This document shows, in pieces, positions 16,254 to 25,923 of a DNA stretch of 64,000 nucleotides. Within the stretch, counting starts at the first letter, position 1. Each line of letters opens with the position of its first letter. Below the pieces are notes generated by a model. It searched no databases. It had not been told where the DNA came from and saw nothing but the letters and a program-made list of their open reading frames with translations. The translations under genes were made by a program, and so were the position numbers. This DNA is from an uncultured Bacteroidota bacterium (GTDB taxonomy: Bacteria; Bacteroidota; Bacteroidia; Bacteroidales; UBA932). The stretch spans positions 1-64,000 of the forward strand of contig CALGSW010000010.1 of NCBI GenBank assembly GCA_937901965.1, given 5' to 3'.

Positions 16254-16985
16254 ATGCCTACAGAACCTTTTGAACCAATTATCGAAATAACTAATGCAGA
16301 TATAGTAAAAGAGGATAGTTTAATAATATCTGACCTCAATTTATCAATCAATAAGGGTGAGCTTGTTTATATTGTGGGAAGGGTGGGGAGTGGTAAAACT
16401 TCAGTTATAAAGACAATTATTGGAGAGTTCCCACTTCACAAAGGAGAGGCAAAGGTTGCCGGATACAGACTTTCAAAACTTTCTCAGAAAAATTTACATT
16501 TGTTGAGAAGGAAGATTGGTGTCGTTTTCCAGGATTTTCAACTTCTGACAGATAGGAGTGTGTATGATAACCTAAAATTCGTTCTTCAGTCCACAGGATG
16601 GAGAGACAAAGCTGCAATTGAATCTGTAATTAAAGCCAGGCTTGAAAGTGTAGGAATGCAGCTCAAGGCACATAAAATGCCTCATCAGCTTTCAGGTGGT
16701 GAACAACAAAGGGTTGCAATTGCAAGAGCTCTTCTTAATAATCCTGAGATAATTCTGGCAGATGAGCCCACCGGTAATCTGGATTCAGAAACGGCAACAG
16801 ATATCATGAATCTTTTGATGAAAATTCATCAGGAGGAGGGACCTGCGATTATAATTGTTACACACAACAGAACAATAGTCAAGAGATACCCTGGCAGGGT
16901 TCTGCTTTGCGAAAATCTCTCCTGTGCTGAGGTTGAGGCAATTCAAGAGATTGATATCTCTAAACTGCTGGAGGATGATTTTTAA
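16254..16985 (+). CDS. ftsE: Cell-division ABC ATPase FtsE
   Basis: A 243-residue ABC ATPase. Walker A is GRVGSGKTS, the signature is LSGGEQQRVAIARAL, Walker B is ILADEPTG, and the H-loop is VTHNR. The pattern fits FtsE, which with the membrane protein FtsX controls cell-wall hydrolases at the division site. FtsX is not adjacent, which is common in Bacteroidota. The start was chosen after the -7 element. nth follows after 6 bases, so they share a transcript. LolD is the closest alternative family. Confidence 0.82.
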   Translation: MPTEPFEPIIEITNADIVKEDSLIISDLNLSINKGELVYIVGRVGSGKTSVIKTIIGEFPLHKGEAKVAGYRLSKLSQKNLHLLRRKIGVVFQDFQLLTDRSVYDNLKFVLQSTGWRDKAAIESVIKARLESVGMQLKAHKMPHQLSGGEQQRVAIARALLNNPEIILADEPTGNLDSETATDIMNLLMKIHQEEGPAIIIVTHNRTIVKRYPGRVLLCENLSCAEVEAIQEIDISKLLEDDF

Positions 16986-16991
16986 GACATT

Positions 16992-17630
16992 ATGAAGAGA
17001 AGCGAAAGATACTCCGGAGTTATTAAATGGTTTGAATCTAACATGCCGGTGGCAGAGACTGAACTAAAGTTTAAAACTCCTTTTGAACTACTGGTTGCTG
17101 TTGTCCTCTCTGCTCAGTGTACGGATAAGAGGGTCAACATGGTCACTCCGGCTCTGCTTGAAAGGTTCCCTGATCCGGAATCAATGGCTAAAGCCTCTCC
17201 TGATGAGATTTTTCCATATATATCTTCAGTAACATTTCCTAATAACAAAAGCAATCACCTTGCCGGTCTGGCAAGAGAGCTGGTTCTCCGGTTTGGTTCT
17301 GTTGTCCCGGATGACCCTGAGCAGCTTCAGAAACTTCCGGGGGTAGGCAGAAAAAGTGCAAACGTAATAGCATCGGTAGTTTATGGAAAACCTTTGATTG
17401 CCGTTGATACACATGTTTTCAGAGTTTCAAGGAGAATAGGACTCTCTTCCGGGGATGATGTTTTGAAAGTTGAAGAGGATCTTACCAGAAATATACCGGC
17501 AGAGAGGAGAGCAATAGCTCACCATTGGCTGATTCTTCACGGCAGGTATGTTTGCACGGCCAGAAAACCAAAATGCACCGGCTGCGGGCTCAGTGCATTT
17601 TGTAAATATTTTGAAGAGAACTCACTATGA
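16992..17630 (+). CDS. nth: Endonuclease III
   Basis: A 212-residue DNA glycosylase/AP lyase that removes oxidised pyrimidines in base-excision repair. The helix-hairpin-helix LPGVGRKSAN contains the catalytic Lys, and the catalytic Asp is in VDTHVFRV. A [4Fe-4S] cluster is bound by Cys188, Cys195, Cys198 and Cys204 (C-x6-C-x2-C-x5-C). Length matches E. coli Nth. It sits 6 bases after ftsE, and its stop overlaps the convergent pyk gene by 6 bases. Confidence 0.95.
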   Translation: MKRSERYSGVIKWFESNMPVAETELKFKTPFELLVAVVLSAQCTDKRVNMVTPALLERFPDPESMAKASPDEIFPYISSVTFPNNKSNHLAGLARELVLRFGSVVPDDPEQLQKLPGVGRKSANVIASVVYGKPLIAVDTHVFRVSRRIGLSSGDDVLKVEEDLTRNIPAERRAIAHHWLILHGRYVCTARKPKCTGCGLSAFCKYFEENSL

Positions 17631-19043
17631 GATCATATTCTCAATTGTGCTTATTTCAATAAATGAAGCCCCAGCCTGAACGCCAAAACTTCCTGCAAGG
17701 ACTCCTATCAGATCTGACGGAGTCACCATTTTATCATCAAGTAATTTCTGAGCAGACTCCTTAACAAAATCATCCTTTGAGGGAACTAGTGAGACAAAAT
17801 AGCTGTATACGCCAAATGACAGTGCCAGCTCTCTCATAACGTTAGGTTTGTAGCATTTGGCATGAATAGGAACTTTTGGTCTTAAAGCCGAGACGTACCT
17901 ACCAGTCCTTCCTGTCATGGTGTCAATCACAATGTGTTTAATAGGCAACTTTGTTGTCGCAAAAACAAGGGATCTTGCAAGTACCTCAGCGGTGGGCCAG
18001 GTAACAGCTCCCACTTGTAAATCAGTACAAGGAACCATGTGCTGTTCAATCTCCATTGCAATTGTTTTCATTGTTCTTACTGATTCAACAGGGTATCTGC
18101 CATTTGCAGTTTCACCGCTGAGCATTATTGCGTCAGTACTCTGAAATATTGCACTTGCGATGTCGTTAACCTCTGCCCTGGTAGGTCTTGGATTATCAAT
18201 CATTGTGTGTAATAACTGAGTGGCAATAATTACAGGCTTGTGTTTTGAATGGCATTTAGAGATAATATTTCTTTGTATAACCGGAATTTTCTCTGCCTCA
18301 ATCTCCACACCCAAATCACCCCTTGCTACCATAACTCCGTAACAATTTTCAATTATCTCATCAATATTGTCTACGCCCTCTTTATTCTCAATTTTAGCAA
18401 TTACTTTAAGATGGCTTTTATGTTTCTTAATTATTCCGTTTACCTGATCCAGGTCTGATTTATTTCTTACAAATGAGTGGGCCACGAAGTCAAGGTCATT
18501 CTCAATTGCCCATACAATGAAGTCATAATCCTTTTGAGTAACTGACTCTAGTTTAGTGGAGACATTGGGAACATTAATACTCTTCTTACCTTTTATTGTT
18601 CCATCGTTATCAACTCTGCACTTAAGCTTTCCTTTACTCTTCTCTTCAACAGTCAGCTTAATCTCTCCATCATCAATAAGTACGCTTGCACCAACCGGGA
18701 TATCTCTGACAAAACCTGAATAGTTAGTATAGAGGAGATAATTTCCCGATACTCCTTTAATATCATCTGCAAAGTATACAGTATCGCCGGTTTTAACTTT
18801 AAATCCCTCAGGAGGATTCATCTCAGTCAACCTGATTTCCGGCCCTTTTGTATCAATCAGAATTGCAATTTTATCTGAAACGCTTCTGGTATTCTTTACA
18901 ATCTCAAGGGAAGACTCAAGTGTTGTATGGGCAGAGTTAATTCTCACTACATTCATTCCCTCCCTGTATAGTGATTCAATAAATTGGGGACTGCAGTTTC
19001 TGTCTGAAATTGTACAGACAATCTTTGTTTTCTTTTGAATCAT
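17625..19043 (-). CDS. pyk: Pyruvate kinase
   Basis: A 472-residue glycolytic enzyme that converts PEP and ADP to pyruvate and ATP. It starts at the ATG at 19043 (MIQKKTKIVCTI); an upstream extension to 19103 runs through the promoter. Landmarks are the substrate-binding RINSAH, the MVARGDLGVE active-site loop, and the LSGETANG segment. The C-terminal allosteric domain is present but short. Its promoter faces that of xerD. Because ppdK lies at 33-36 kb, both directions between PEP and pyruvate are encoded in this window. Confidence 0.95.
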   Translation of the reverse strand: MIQKKTKIVCTISDRNCSPQFIESLYREGMNVVRINSAHTTLESSLEIVKNTRSVSDKIAILIDTKGPEIRLTEMNPPEGFKVKTGDTVYFADDIKGVSGNYLLYTNYSGFVRDIPVGASVLIDDGEIKLTVEEKSKGKLKCRVDNDGTIKGKKSINVPNVSTKLESVTQKDYDFIVWAIENDLDFVAHSFVRNKSDLDQVNGIIKKHKSHLKVIAKIENKEGVDNIDEIIENCYGVMVARGDLGVEIEAEKIPVIQRNIISKCHSKHKPVIIATQLLHTMIDNPRPTRAEVNDIASAIFQSTDAIMLSGETANGRYPVESVRTMKTIAMEIEQHMVPCTDLQVGAVTWPTAEVLARSLVFATTKLPIKHIVIDTMTGRTGRYVSALRPKVPIHAKCYKPNVMRELALSFGVYSYFVSLVPSKDDFVKESAQKLLDDKMVTPSDLIGVLAGSFGVQAGASFIEISTIENMIS

Positions 19044-19063
19044 AATTCTCGCTAAATTTGCTG

Positions 19064-19071
19064 CAAAAGTA
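19064..19071 (-). promoter_or_regulatory. pyk -7 promoter element
   Basis: The minus strand reads TACTTTTG, matching TAnnTTTG, 21 bases before the pyk ATG at 19043. Confidence 0.65.
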
Positions 19072-19081
19072 ATCCATTTAT

Positions 19082-19990
19082 TTGAAAAGCGAAAGACATA
19101 CAACCCTCATTCATGAATTCAGAACCTATCTCAGGCTTGAAAGGTCCATGTCTTCAAATACTATTTCATCATATCAGTCAGATGTAGAAAAGTTTCTTGA
19201 TTACTGTGAAACTGCAGGTGAGAATATTGGAAGTACGTCTGAGCCTATTGAATCTCTAATATCCCGTTATCTTGATAAGAGGATTAAGGAGGGATTGGCT
19301 AAAAGATCTCAGGCAAGAGCAATAAGTTCTCTAAAATCATTTTTTAAGTATCTTGAGATGGAGGGAGAGATAAACGGAGACCCTACAGAAAAGATTGACT
19401 CTCCAAAGACCGGGAGGCACATTCCCGTAGTACTATCTGTTCATGAGATTGAAAAAATTATTGATTCTGTAGACCTCTCTTTGCCGGAGGGGCATAGGAA
19501 CAGGGCAATTCTTGAAGTGCTTTATTCATGCGGATTGAGGGTTTCAGAGCTTGTGTCGCTGAGAATTTCGGATATGTTTCTTGAGGAGTCTTTTTTAAGA
19601 GTTACCGGAAAGGGTGACAAACAGAGGCTGGTACCTATTGGTGAACCTGCAGCTGAAGCTGTTAAGCTATACCTTGCAGGTCGTGGCCTTCAGAATATTA
19701 AACGAGGCAGTGAGGAGATTCTTTTCCTAAGCAGAAGGGGAACTAAACTAACAAGGGAGATGATTTTCATAATGCTTAGGAAACAAGCGGCAATTGCGGG
19801 GGTGACTAAAGAGATATCACCCCACACTTTCCGGCACTCATTTGCTTCTCATCTGGTAGAGAATGGAGCCGATCTGAGAGCTGTTCAGGAGATGCTTGGA
19901 CACTCCAGTATACTCACTACTGAAATTTATACTCATCTTAACAGAGAGCGATGGAGAGAGGGAATCCTCAGAGCACACCCCAGAAGATAG
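19082..19990 (+). CDS. xerD: Tyrosine recombinase XerD-like
   Basis: A 302-residue recombinase that resolves chromosome dimers at dif with a XerC partner. The SAM-like core-binding domain covers about 8-95. Catalytic residues are Arg153 (GLRVSEL), Lys178, His248 and Arg251 (HTFRH), His274 (LGHSS) and Tyr283 (IYTHL). The only start that keeps the full N-terminal domain is TTG at 19082, since the first ATG is at codon 23 inside the domain. The pattern looks more like XerD than XerC, but this is not decisive. Confidence 0.85.
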   Translation: MKSERHTTLIHEFRTYLRLERSMSSNTISSYQSDVEKFLDYCETAGENIGSTSEPIESLISRYLDKRIKEGLAKRSQARAISSLKSFFKYLEMEGEINGDPTEKIDSPKTGRHIPVVLSVHEIEKIIDSVDLSLPEGHRNRAILEVLYSCGLRVSELVSLRISDMFLEESFLRVTGKGDKQRLVPIGEPAAEAVKLYLAGRGLQNIKRGSEEILFLSRRGTKLTREMIFIMLRKQAAIAGVTKEISPHTFRHSFASHLVENGADLRAVQEMLGHSSILTTEIYTHLNRERWREGILRAHPRR

Positions 19991-19999
19991 AGTTTTTCT

Positions 20000-20007
20000 T
20001 ATATTTG
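20000..20007 (+). promoter_or_regulatory. -7 promoter element of TonB receptor gene
   Basis: TATATTTG matches TAnnTTTG and lies 21 bases before the ATG at 20028, just after the xerD stop. This argues that the receptor gene starts at 20028 and not inside xerD. Confidence 0.65.
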
Positions 20008-20027
20008 CGTCTGTAACTTTTATTCGA

Positions 20028-21911
20028 ATGCACACACTGACAATTTTTATTGCCACTCTCATGCTTTTTCCTTCGGTAAAGCTCTTCTCTTCCAATGATA
20101 CTGTTTCCCTGAGATCTGTTGATTCTTTGGTTGTTACAACTTCCAGGGTCTCTGTAAAACGAAATCTGGTCCCTAATTCGATTAATATCGTTGATGCAGT
20201 CCGTCTTGAAGCCTCAGCCAATTCGGCCTTACTGCCCTCTCTGGGGAGAGAGGTTCCCGGTCTTTTTGTGACACAAAAGGGTGTTACCGGGTTTGGAGTT
20301 TCAGAGGGTTCTGCAGGAATGGTTAACATCAGGGGAATAGGTCAGGGTAATAAAGTGCTTCTTATGATGGATGGACAGCCTCAGTTTGCTGGTATATTTG
20401 GTCATGCGCTACCTGATCTATATGTTGCTTCAGATGCAGAAAGGGTAGAGGTGGTAAGAGGACCGGGTTCGCTGGTTTATGGATCCAATGCAACTGCAGG
20501 CGTAATAAATATAATAAGCCACAGGCAACTTGAAGATGGATTCAGATTTAGAGGCCGTTTGATGTATGGCTCTTACAATACGCAGAAATATCTGTTTAAC
20601 AGCGGCTTCTCAAATGGTAAGTTTTCTGCTTTTGTGTCACTGAATCATGACAAAACAGACGGACACAGAGAAAATTCTGAGTTCAGGATAACAAACGGAT
20701 ATTTAAAAGCTTCGTTCAGAGTAAATAATATTTATAAAATTTCAACCGATTTTTCAGTTGCCAAAACATATTCTCAAAATCCGGGAAGAGTTGATAAACC
20801 TGTATTTGATAATAAAATGGAGATATTAAGGGGGAATGGCTCTCTATCTCTTGAAAATGAATCTGAAAAATTTTCGGGTGCACTTAAAGCATATTATGGT
20901 TTTGGTGACCACCATATTAATGATGGTTACTTTCAGGGAGGTACCCCCCGTGATGTCAGATTTGAATCATTTGACCATAATTTTGGAGTAATGATTTATG
21001 AGAGTTTCAGGGGTAAGAGAGGTACTACAGTTACAGTGGGTGCAGATTACAAGAACTGGGGAGGCAGTGCTTCAAATGTTCCTGCTGAGAACTCTTCAGC
21101 TCCAGCTGTCGAACTTGTTGACAAGAGTGTTTCAGAGGCAGCTGTATACTTTGTTGCCCAGCAGGAATTGATGAAAGTGGTTGCACTGAATGCCGGTTTA
21201 AGGTACGAAAACAATTCTGTTTTTGGCGGTGAACTTGTACCTCAGGCTGGTGCCTCTTTTAATTTTTTCAAAGGCAATACAATAAAATATATCTTCTCAA
21301 AAGGATTCAGAAGTCCCAATATCAGAGAGATGTACATGTTTCCTCCTCAAAACCCGGAGCTTCTTCCTGAAAGATTCTTTAATAATGAGATATCAGTAAT
21401 GCAAAGTTTCTTGAATGGTCGTATGACAGCAGAAGCTGCTATCTTTTTAATTACAGGAGAGAATTTAATTCAGGTTGCATTTATTGATGGCAGACCAAGA
21501 AATATCAACAGTGGAAGAGTTAATAACAGAGGATTTGAAATTGATTTAAGAGGCAGAATATCAAAACAGCTGGAGATAACTACAAATTATTCATTTCTTA
21601 GAATGAAGGCTCCGGTTCTTGCTGCTCCTGAAAGTATGTTTAATGCCACACTTCATTTTACACCGGGTAAATTCAGGTTTACCGCGGGGGTTCAAAGCAT
21701 TGCAGGTTTATATATCTCAACAGGAACTTCTGAGATAAAAGAGAGTTATACCCTTTTAAATGCCTCTGCATCCTTTAGCAATAAAACAAAATTTTTTGGT
21801 TACACTCTATTTATTAAAGGAGATAATCTTACCGGTGCACACTATTCAATTAACCCTGGCTTTCCTATGCCGGGAGCAACAATTTTTGCCGGAATTAATA
21901 TAGATATTTAA
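20028..21911 (+). CDS. TonB-dependent outer-membrane receptor
   Basis: A 627-residue receptor with a signal peptide (about 1-20), a plug domain (about 30-160, with VNIRGIGQGNKVLLMMDG and VEVVRGPGSLVYGSNATAGVIN split in the usual way) and a 22-strand barrel with the YIFSKGFRSPN block. TonB/ExbBD energy drives uptake of an iron complex, cobalamin or similar ligand. The ligand cannot be assigned. No periplasmic-binding or ABC uptake genes are next to it. The start at 20028 follows its own promoter. Confidence 0.87.
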   Translation: MHTLTIFIATLMLFPSVKLFSSNDTVSLRSVDSLVVTTSRVSVKRNLVPNSINIVDAVRLEASANSALLPSLGREVPGLFVTQKGVTGFGVSEGSAGMVNIRGIGQGNKVLLMMDGQPQFAGIFGHALPDLYVASDAERVEVVRGPGSLVYGSNATAGVINIISHRQLEDGFRFRGRLMYGSYNTQKYLFNSGFSNGKFSAFVSLNHDKTDGHRENSEFRITNGYLKASFRVNNIYKISTDFSVAKTYSQNPGRVDKPVFDNKMEILRGNGSLSLENESEKFSGALKAYYGFGDHHINDGYFQGGTPRDVRFESFDHNFGVMIYESFRGKRGTTVTVGADYKNWGGSASNVPAENSSAPAVELVDKSVSEAAVYFVAQQELMKVVALNAGLRYENNSVFGGELVPQAGASFNFFKGNTIKYIFSKGFRSPNIREMYMFPPQNPELLPERFFNNEISVMQSFLNGRMTAEAAIFLITGENLIQVAFIDGRPRNINSGRVNNRGFEIDLRGRISKQLEITTNYSFLRMKAPVLAAPESMFNATLHFTPGKFRFTAGVQSIAGLYISTGTSEIKESYTLLNASASFSNKTKFFGYTLFIKGDNLTGAHYSINPGFPMPGATIFAGINIDI

Positions 21912-21930
21912 GAGAGAGTTTATTTTTGAG

Positions 21931-23460
21931 TTATTCCCACTCAATTGTAGCCGGCGGTTTTGAAGAGATGTCATAGACAACTCTGTTTACTCCCTTTACT
22001 TTGTTAATAATATCATTTGACACCTTCGCCAGAAACTCGTAGGGTAGATGTACCCAGTCTGCCGTCATTCCGTCTGTAGAGGTAACTGCCCTGAGAGCAA
22101 TAGTGTATTCGTATGTTCTTTCATCACCCATTACACCTACGCTCCTTACCGGAAGAAGAATTGCAGCTGCCTGCCAAACCTTATCGTAGAGTCCGCTCTC
22201 TCTGAGTGACTTTATAAAAATAGAGTCAGCCTCTTTTAAAATATTGATTTTCTCCTCATTAATCTCTCCCAGAACTCTAATTCCCAAACCGGGACCGGGG
22301 AAGGGGTGCCTTGAAATCAGTGAATCGGCAATACCAAGCTCACGGCCCACTCTTCTTACCTCATCTTTAAAGAGGGATTTCAGTGGCTCTACTACTTTTA
22401 ATTTCATGTAGTCCGGAAGTCCCCCCACATTGTGGTGAGATTTAATGGTTGCAGAGGGTCCGTTGACAGATACCGATTCTATTACATCCGGATAAATAGT
22501 ACCCTGAGCAAGCCAGCTTACATTTGCAATTTTATGGGACTCTGTGTCAAAGACATCAATGAATGTCTTTCCAATCGCCTTCCTCTTGAGTTCCGGATCA
22601 GATATGCCTTTAAGGGATTCCATAAATCTTTCACCCGCACGGACTCCAATAACATTAAGCCCCATATGTTTATATGAATCAAGAACAGATTCAAATTCAT
22701 CTTTTCTCAGAAGTCCATTATCTACAAAGATGCAGTACAGATTAGTTCCTATAGCTCTGTTAAGTAACACTGCCGCAACGGATGAGTCTACCCCCCCTGA
22801 AAGGCCGAGAATAACCTTGTCGTTTCCAAGCTTATCTCTAAGCTCCTTTACTGTTGAGCCTATAAAAGAGGCAGGTGTCCAACTGCCTGAACAATTGCAA
22901 ATTGTAATAGCGAAGTTTCTGAGAATTTCAAGCCCTTTTGTGGTATGATATACTTCAGGATGAAACTGTACAGCATAGGTTTTTTCTCCCTCAATTCTGT
23001 ATGCTGCATTAGCTATATCTTCAGTTGACGCAACAGGAACGGCTCCTTGAGGAAGTGCTGTTATAGTGTCACCATGTGACATCCATACTTGTGACCCTGA
23101 CTCAATTCCTTGAAATAAAGGACAACTTTTGTCATCAATTTTTAAAATAGCTCTGCCGTATTCTCTGGATGTTGAAGCATTAACATCTCCACCATAATGT
23201 TTAGCCAGATACTGGGCTCCATAACATACGGCCAATAAAGGTAGCTTCCCTTTTATCTCCTTCAGATCTACCAGAGGAGCATTTATATCTCTGACAGAAA
23301 ATGGGCTGCCGGATAAAATAACACCCTTTACGCTATCATCCAGAGCCGGAATTTTATTAAAAGGGAATATCTCGCAGTATACATTCAGCTCTCTTAATCT
23401 TCTGCCTATCAGTTGAGTGAACTGTGAGCCAAAGTCGATTATAACTATTTTTTCTGTCAT
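21931..23460 (-). CDS. guaA: GMP synthase (glutamine-hydrolysing)
   Basis: A 509-residue enzyme that aminates XMP to GMP. The N-terminal class I glutamine amidotransferase has Cys in AVCYGAQYLA and His/Glu in VQFHPEVYH. The ATP-pyrophosphatase domain has the P-loop LGLSGGVDSS. The C-terminal dimerisation domain ends with KPPATIEWE, the standard GuaA end. It starts at the ATG at 23460; a longer frame to 23571 runs into typA and is rejected. It is divergent from typA, with promoters overlapping in a 66-base gap. Confidence 0.95.
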   Translation of the reverse strand: MTEKIVIIDFGSQFTQLIGRRLRELNVYCEIFPFNKIPALDDSVKGVILSGSPFSVRDINAPLVDLKEIKGKLPLLAVCYGAQYLAKHYGGDVNASTSREYGRAILKIDDKSCPLFQGIESGSQVWMSHGDTITALPQGAVPVASTEDIANAAYRIEGEKTYAVQFHPEVYHTTKGLEILRNFAITICNCSGSWTPASFIGSTVKELRDKLGNDKVILGLSGGVDSSVAAVLLNRAIGTNLYCIFVDNGLLRKDEFESVLDSYKHMGLNVIGVRAGERFMESLKGISDPELKRKAIGKTFIDVFDTESHKIANVSWLAQGTIYPDVIESVSVNGPSATIKSHHNVGGLPDYMKLKVVEPLKSLFKDEVRRVGRELGIADSLISRHPFPGPGLGIRVLGEINEEKINILKEADSIFIKSLRESGLYDKVWQAAAILLPVRSVGVMGDERTYEYTIALRAVTSTDGMTADWVHLPYEFLAKVSNDIINKVKGVNRVVYDISSKPPATIEWE

Positions 23461-23488
23461 TGGGAGGAGTTTTTCTTGAAATCGGGGG

Positions 23489-23496
23489 CAAAAATA
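23489..23496 (-). promoter_or_regulatory. guaA -7 promoter element
   Basis: The minus strand reads TATTTTTG, matching TAnnTTTG, 28 bases before the guaA ATG. Confidence 0.55.
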
Positions 23497-23508
23497 ATAT
23501 TTTATATC

Positions 23509-23516
23509 TACTTTTG
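23509..23516 (+). promoter_or_regulatory. typA -7 promoter element
   Basis: TACTTTTG matches TAnnTTTG and lies 10 bases before the typA ATG at 23527. It is 12 bases from the opposing guaA element, so the two polymerases would compete for the same DNA. Confidence 0.65.
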
Positions 23517-23526
23517 CGGCCACTAT

Positions 23527-25332
23527 ATGCAAAAAATACGAAACATAGCCATCATCGCACACGTGGATCATGGCAAAACCACGTTGGTGGACAAGATGAT
23601 ACAGCAGGCAAGAATTTTCCGTGATTCGGAAAAAGTTGTCGACCTAATTATGGATAGCAACGATCTTGAAAGGGAGAGGGGAATTACAATTCTTGCAAAG
23701 AATGTGTCTGTACCATATAAAGATTATAAAATTAATATTATTGATACCCCGGGCCACGCAGACTTTGGAGGAGAGGTTGAGAGGGTTCTTAATATGGCGG
23801 ACGGAGTACTTCTTTTGGTAGATGCCTTTGAGGGAACAATGCCTCAGACTAGGTTTGTGCTACAGAAGGCAATTCAGATGGGTAAGAAACCGGTTGTGGT
23901 GATAAACAAAGTAGACAAGCCAAATTGCAGACCTGACGAGGTAAATGAGCAGGTTTTTGATTTAATGTTCAGTCTGGATGCCACAGAAGAGCAACTTGAT
24001 TTCAAAACAATTTTCGGAAGTGCAAAACAAGGCTGGATGTCCAGAGACTGGAAAAATCCGGCTCAGGATATTACAGCTTTGCTTGATACTATTATAGAGG
24101 AGATTCCAGAACCTCTGGAACTTGAGGGTACTCCTCAGATGCTTATATCCTCACTGGAGTATTCACCATATGTTGGCCGAATAGCTATCGGCAGACTTCA
24201 CAGGGGGGCTCTTAAGCCTGGAATGAATCTGACACTTTGCAAAAGAGACGGAGTTGGAAGGGAGAAAGTAAAGATTAAAGAGCTAATGATATTTTCAGGC
24301 CTTGAGAAAGCTAAGGTAGACTTCGTGAAAAGTGGAGACCTTTGTGCTGTTGTAGGAATTGAGGGATTTGAGATAGGGGATACTCTTGCCGATTCTGAGA
24401 ATCCGGAAGCATTGCCTCCTATAGCAATTGATGAGCCAACTATGAGTATGCTCTTTACAATTAATGACTCTCCTTTCTTTGGCAAGGAGGGAAAACTTGT
24501 AACTTCAAGGCATCTTAAAGAGAGACTTGAGAAAGAACTTGAGAAAAACCTTGCACTGAGGATAAAGGATGGTCAGACAGCCGACTCATTTATTGTTTAC
24601 GGCAGAGGGGTTCTTCATCTGTCTGTATTAATTGAGACCATGAGGCGTGAAGGCTTTGAACTTCAGGTGGGACAGCCAAAAGTTCTGGATAAAACAATTA
24701 ATGGTTTAAGGTGTGAGCCGGTTGAGCATCTTACAATTGATCTGCCTGAAGAGATGGTTGGCAGAGCTATTGAGATGGTAACCAGAAGGAAAGGCTCCTT
24801 GCTACACATGGAGCACAGAGGAGACCGAGTTCATCTTGATTTTGATATACCATCAAGAGGGTTGATAGGTTTGAGGAGCAATTTAATGACTGCTACTCAG
24901 GGCGAGGCAGTAGTCTCTCACAGATTTAAAGCATATGAGCCGTTTAAAGGGGATATTGAGAAGAGAACTAACGGATCTTTGATTGCAATAGAGACCGGAA
25001 CGGCTATTGCCTATGCTATGGATAAACTTCAGGACAGAGGAAAGTTTTTCATCCATCCGGGAGATGAGATATATGCAGGGCAAGTAGTAGGAGAGAACTC
25101 ACGTGGTGATGACATGGGTGTTAATCTATGTAAAACTAAAAAACTTACAAACGTAAGAGCTTCTGGTACTGACGACAAAGCAGTACTCACCCCTCCGGTG
25201 ATTTTTTCTCTTGAAGAGGCACTTGAATATATTCAGGAGGATGAACTGGTGGAACTTACTCCAAAATCAATCAGACTTAGAAAGATATATCTTGATGAGA
25301 ATGACCGAAAAAGGAGAAAGAACCAACAATAG
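23527..25332 (+). CDS. typA: Ribosome-associated GTPase TypA/BipA
   Basis: A 601-residue translational GTPase. The G motifs are AHVDHGKTTL, RGITI, DTPGHADF and NKVDKP, followed by EF-G-like domains and the BipA C-terminal domain (RGLIGLRSNLMTATQGEA). It helps assemble the large ribosomal subunit, especially under stress or cold. Start at 23527 follows its own promoter. The upstream in-frame extension overlaps guaA promoter DNA and is rejected. Confidence 0.95.
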   Translation: MQKIRNIAIIAHVDHGKTTLVDKMIQQARIFRDSEKVVDLIMDSNDLERERGITILAKNVSVPYKDYKINIIDTPGHADFGGEVERVLNMADGVLLLVDAFEGTMPQTRFVLQKAIQMGKKPVVVINKVDKPNCRPDEVNEQVFDLMFSLDATEEQLDFKTIFGSAKQGWMSRDWKNPAQDITALLDTIIEEIPEPLELEGTPQMLISSLEYSPYVGRIAIGRLHRGALKPGMNLTLCKRDGVGREKVKIKELMIFSGLEKAKVDFVKSGDLCAVVGIEGFEIGDTLADSENPEALPPIAIDEPTMSMLFTINDSPFFGKEGKLVTSRHLKERLEKELEKNLALRIKDGQTADSFIVYGRGVLHLSVLIETMRREGFELQVGQPKVLDKTINGLRCEPVEHLTIDLPEEMVGRAIEMVTRRKGSLLHMEHRGDRVHLDFDIPSRGLIGLRSNLMTATQGEAVVSHRFKAYEPFKGDIEKRTNGSLIAIETGTAIAYAMDKLQDRGKFFIHPGDEIYAGQVVGENSRGDDMGVNLCKTKKLTNVRASGTDDKAVLTPPVIFSLEEALEYIQEDELVELTPKSIRLRKIYLDENDRKRRKNQQ

Positions 25333-25355
25333 GTTTGTATTTTGAAAAAATAGAT

Positions 25356-25363
25356 TAACTTTG
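25356..25363 (+). promoter_or_regulatory. -7 promoter element of DUF177-rpmF
   Basis: TAACTTTG matches TAnnTTTG, 17 bases before the ATG at 25380. Confidence 0.65.
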
Positions 25364-25379
25364 CAGGCTCATTTTGGAC

Positions 25380-25904
25380 ATGAGTAAAGTAGGACATAAT
25401 GAATTTCTGATACCCATAAAAGGGTTGTCAACCGGAAAGCACAAGTACACTTTCTTGCTGGATACTCAATTTTTTGGCAAGTTTGACAATTCTCTGGTTT
25501 CGGAAGCTGATTTGACTGCTGATATTGTTCTTGAGAAACAACCTTTATGGATAGGGGTGTCGGGAAAGGTGAAGGGAGAGGTTGTTACTGAGTGCGACAG
25601 ATGTCTGGATGAGTTGAAAATTCCTCTTAATACTGATGTTAAGCTTATTGTAAAATTTGCAAGAACAGAGGGAGAGGAGGATAATGATGAGGTAATGATT
25701 CTGGAACCGGGAGAGGCAGAGCTTGATCTGGAACAGTTTTTTTACGATTACGTTTGTCTTAGCCTTCCGCTGCAGAGAGTTCATCCCCAGGGAGAATGTA
25801 ACAGTGAGATGGAGAAGAAGCTTGAAACACTCTCATACAGGGTTGTTGATAAGGAGAGTTCGCAGGACTCACCCTTTGGAAAACTGAAAGATTTGTTGAA
25901 TTAA
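25380..25904 (+). CDS. DUF177/YceD-family protein
   Basis: A 174-residue cytosolic protein of the DUF177 (YceD) family, defined by the CDRCLDEL segment and an acidic middle. Members are almost always encoded just before rpmF, as here (gap 19 bases), and are tied to 23S rRNA or large-subunit assembly in several bacteria and plants. The exact action is not settled. The ATG at 25380 was chosen because it follows the promoter; an in-frame TTG lies 6 bases before it. Confidence 0.85.
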   Translation: MSKVGHNEFLIPIKGLSTGKHKYTFLLDTQFFGKFDNSLVSEADLTADIVLEKQPLWIGVSGKVKGEVVTECDRCLDELKIPLNTDVKLIVKFARTEGEEDNDEVMILEPGEAELDLEQFFYDYVCLSLPLQRVHPQGECNSEMEKKLETLSYRVVDKESSQDSPFGKLKDLLN

Positions 25905-25923
25905 ATAGATAAAAGATAGAAAA

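Noticed and set aside
19896..20027. TonB receptor starting inside xerD
   Set aside because: A promoter element and an ATG with a signal peptide lie just after xerD, and the upstream residues have no family sequence.
23461..23571. Overlapping N-terminal extensions of guaA and typA
   Set aside because: They cross each other's promoters and add no conserved residues; standard starts exist at 23460 and 23527.
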